Source of the DNA: CAYJLB01 sp964370845
Lineage (GTDB): Bacteria; Bacillota; Clostridia; Oscillospirales; Ruminococcaceae
Assembly (NCBI GenBank): GCA_964370845.1
Contig: CAYJLB010000090.1
Coordinates: forward strand, 1 to 5,408
Reading direction: 5' to 3'
DNA length: 5,408 bases
In this document: positions 3,956-5,408 of the stretch, piece after piece
Position numbering within the stretch: position 1 is the stretch's first letter
Layout: each line of letters starts with the position of its first letter
The notes under the pieces: model-generated
Told to the model about the DNA's origin: nothing
The model's input: the letters and a program-made list of their open reading frames with translations, nothing else
The model's database searches: none
Translations under genes and position numbers: made by a program

Positions 3956-5408
3956 ATGAAGAGAAAAGTTTTAGCAGCTATTGCAGCAATGAGTCTGTCA
4001 GTTAGCATTTTTTCAGTAAATGTAACTGCGGAAAGTTACCCACGTTTAGAACAGCCGAAAGTTTCTTATGAATTCGACGAAAATGAGCTTGGAGTAGTTA
4101 ACTTCGCACCCGTTTGGGGAGATAAAGAAGCCAATATTGAAATGATGAAAGATTATATTGAGGAAGCGGACGATTTAGGAGTGAAGATTTTACTTTTTCC
4201 TGAGATGTGTGTAACTGGATATGCTTATTCAAGCGACCCTGAATCAGAAATTTATCAAATGCCAATTGAACTTGCTGAAACAGTAGATGGTCCTACTGCG
4301 ACAGAATTTGCACAAATTGCCGACGAAAAAGATATGTGGATTATTTACGGTGCAACAGAAGTTGTCCCTGGTGATGACAGCCACGCATACAACTCAGCTT
4401 TTGCTTGTTCACCTGATGGAGAAGTAACCTCCTATCAAAAAATTGTTCCTGTTGAGGGTGATTGGTGTATGCCGGGAACAGAACCTGTAATTTTAGATGC
4501 AGATGAATATGGTTTAATCGGACTTAGCATTTGTTACGATACATACGCAAACCCTGAAATTGAAAGATATTATGCTGCTGAGGGTGTAAACTTACTTATG
4601 AACCCAACTGCTACATCAAGATTTTATCGTGATATTGACAGCGATGACGTTATCGAAGATTTAGGGTGGGAATGGTATTACAAAAACCGTCTTGAAAGCA
4701 TTGCGTCAAGAGATGGTATGACAATTATGAGCTCAAACCTTGTTGGTTTTGACGGCCCTGAAAAAGAAGATGGAAGTTATCCATACAATTTCCCAGGTGG
4801 AAGTGTTATTTTGAACGGAACTTTCCAAGGTGCAAGATACTTTGCTGGCGAAGTTGATTCAGCTGGTGAACTTATCACTGATGCTGACATTATCACTGGT
4901 GAAGAAGGTCTTTTGACAAATAGCACTAATGTTACCGCTTCAACTGGATACACAACTTCACATACTGACTTTGCACCTGAATTATATGCATTGTGGTATG
5001 ATGAACTTGCTGATATGCAAGAGGCTGGTGATGACCTTTCTTATAGATATACAGAAACTGACGGTCCTTTAGCTGCTGTTGTAAATATGTCCGCTGTTTG
5101 GGGAGATAAAGAAGCTAACCTTGAAAAAATCGTTGAATATATCGAAGAAGCTGCTGCAGCTGGTGTAGAATTTATCGTTTTCCCTGAAACTGTTTTATCA
5201 GGATATGAATACATTGACCCACTAACTGACCCACTTACTTATACAGATAAAGCTATGCAAGTTGAACTTGCTGAAACAATTCCTGGTGAAAGCACAATTT
5301 ATTTATCCGATTATGCTCAAAAATATGATATGTATATAATTGTTGGTATGACTGAAAAAGAAGAAACTCCAATCATCGAGGACGGAGTGGAAAAAGTTTA
5401 TAACTCTG
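3956..5408 (+). CDS. Secreted tandem-domain carbon-nitrogen hydrolase (nitrilase superfamily), 3' end beyond the window
   Basis: The 484 visible residues begin with a signal peptide (MKRK, hydrophobic to about 23, likely cleavage after Val-Thr-Ala 25, no lipobox), so the enzyme should act outside the membrane. Domain 1 (about 45-315) is a nitrilase fold with the full Glu-Lys-Cys triad: Glu83 in LLFPEMCVTGY, Lys162 in YQKI and Cys193 in GLSICYD. The NPTATSR (216-222) and W-YYKNRLESIASRDG (240-254) segments also fit the family. After a linker, domain 2 starts near 373, repeats WGDKEAN (382-388) and has Glu411 in VFPETVLSGY; its Lys and Cys lie past the edge. Family members cleave nitriles, amides or carbamoyl groups; the substrate here is unknown. 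The start is ATG 3956, with a TGA in frame at 3938 and GAAGGGA (3939-3945) ten bases upstream. It is divergent from lacI and has its own promoter with a leader terminator. Bacterial nitrilase-superfamily enzymes are mostly cytoplasmic, so secretion and domain duplication are unusual. Confidence 0.9.
   Translation, partial: MKRKVLAAIAAMSLSVSIFSVNVTAESYPRLEQPKVSYEFDENELGVVNFAPVWGDKEANIEMMKDYIEEADDLGVKILLFPEMCVTGYAYSSDPESEIYQMPIELAETVDGPTATEFAQIADEKDMWIIYGATEVVPGDDSHAYNSAFACSPDGEVTSYQKIVPVEGDWCMPGTEPVILDADEYGLIGLSICYDTYANPEIERYYAAEGVNLLMNPTATSRFYRDIDSDDVIEDLGWEWYYKNRLESIASRDGMTIMSSNLVGFDGPEKEDGSYPYNFPGGSVILNGTFQGARYFAGEVDSAGELITDADIITGEEGLLTNSTNVTASTGYTTSHTDFAPELYALWYDELADMQEAGDDLSYRYTETDGPLAAVVNMSAVWGDKEANLEKIVEYIEEAAAAGVEFIVFPETVLSGYEYIDPLTDPLTYTDKAMQVELAETIPGESTIYLSDYAQKYDMYIIVGMTEKEETPIIEDGVEKVYNS
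4112..4131 (+). repeat. 20-bp exact direct repeat, copy 1 (nitrilase domain 1)
   Basis: The 20 bases from here are identical to 5096-5115, exactly 984 bases (328 codons) downstream and in the same frame. They encode the VWGDKEA stretch at the beginning of each nitrilase domain. The surrounding sequence has diverged, so this looks like the best-kept piece of an old internal duplication. Confidence 0.85.
5096..5115 (+). repeat. 20-bp exact direct repeat, copy 2 (nitrilase domain 2)
   Basis: This is the second copy of the 20-base identity at 4112-4131, at the matching place in domain 2. Recombination between the copies would remove exactly one domain in frame. Confidence 0.85.

Noticed and set aside
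3949..4005. An ATG seven bases before the chosen nitrilase start, opening an 18-codon frame
   Set aside because: It is only about three to four bases from the ribosome site and out of frame with the signal peptide. The frame at 3956 gives a clear signal peptide and a 484-residue open run.

Overview
The window is AT-rich and looks like a low-GC Gram-positive bacterium, probably a clostridial Firmicute. The grounds are strong AAGGG/AAGGAGG ribosome binding sites, two TTG start codons, a lipoprotein-type substrate-binding protein and sigma-A-like promoters with 17-bp spacers. This placement is inferred from style only; there is no rRNA or other taxonomic marker.

From the left edge to about 3640 everything reads on the minus strand and forms a sugar-uptake locus. 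In transcription order it holds a LacI-family regulator (3544-2510), a lipoprotein solute-binding protein (2394-988), a MalF/UgpA-type permease (966-40), and the first seven codons of another gene (21-1) that is most likely the second, MalG-type permease. No ATPase gene is visible. Two copies of a perfect palindrome (ATGCAATCGATTGCAT core) lie upstream of lacI and upstream of the binding-protein gene. The regulator therefore most likely controls both itself and the transporter. The palindrome also fits the CcpA cre consensus.

Between the divergent lacI and the rightward gene (3545-3955) is a dense regulatory region. It contains the lacI promoter and operator, then about 165 bases with only weak inverted repeats. 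After that comes a near-ideal extended -10 promoter firing right (3808-3836), followed within about four bases of the predicted transcript start by a strong intrinsic terminator hairpin (3846-3889) and a 16-bp palindrome (3885-3900).

From 3956 to the right edge, on the plus strand, is an unfinished gene for a secreted protein with at least two carbon-nitrogen hydrolase (nitrilase superfamily) domains in tandem. The first domain has all three catalytic residues. The second is cut by the window edge after its catalytic Glu.

The most unusual points are the secreted tandem-nitrilase architecture and the terminator placed at the very start of its leader RNA, whose 3' arm could instead pair with the gene's ribosome binding site. 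Whether the nitrilase and the sugar transporter serve one pathway cannot be decided here: the palindromic operator is not repeated at the nitrilase promoter.
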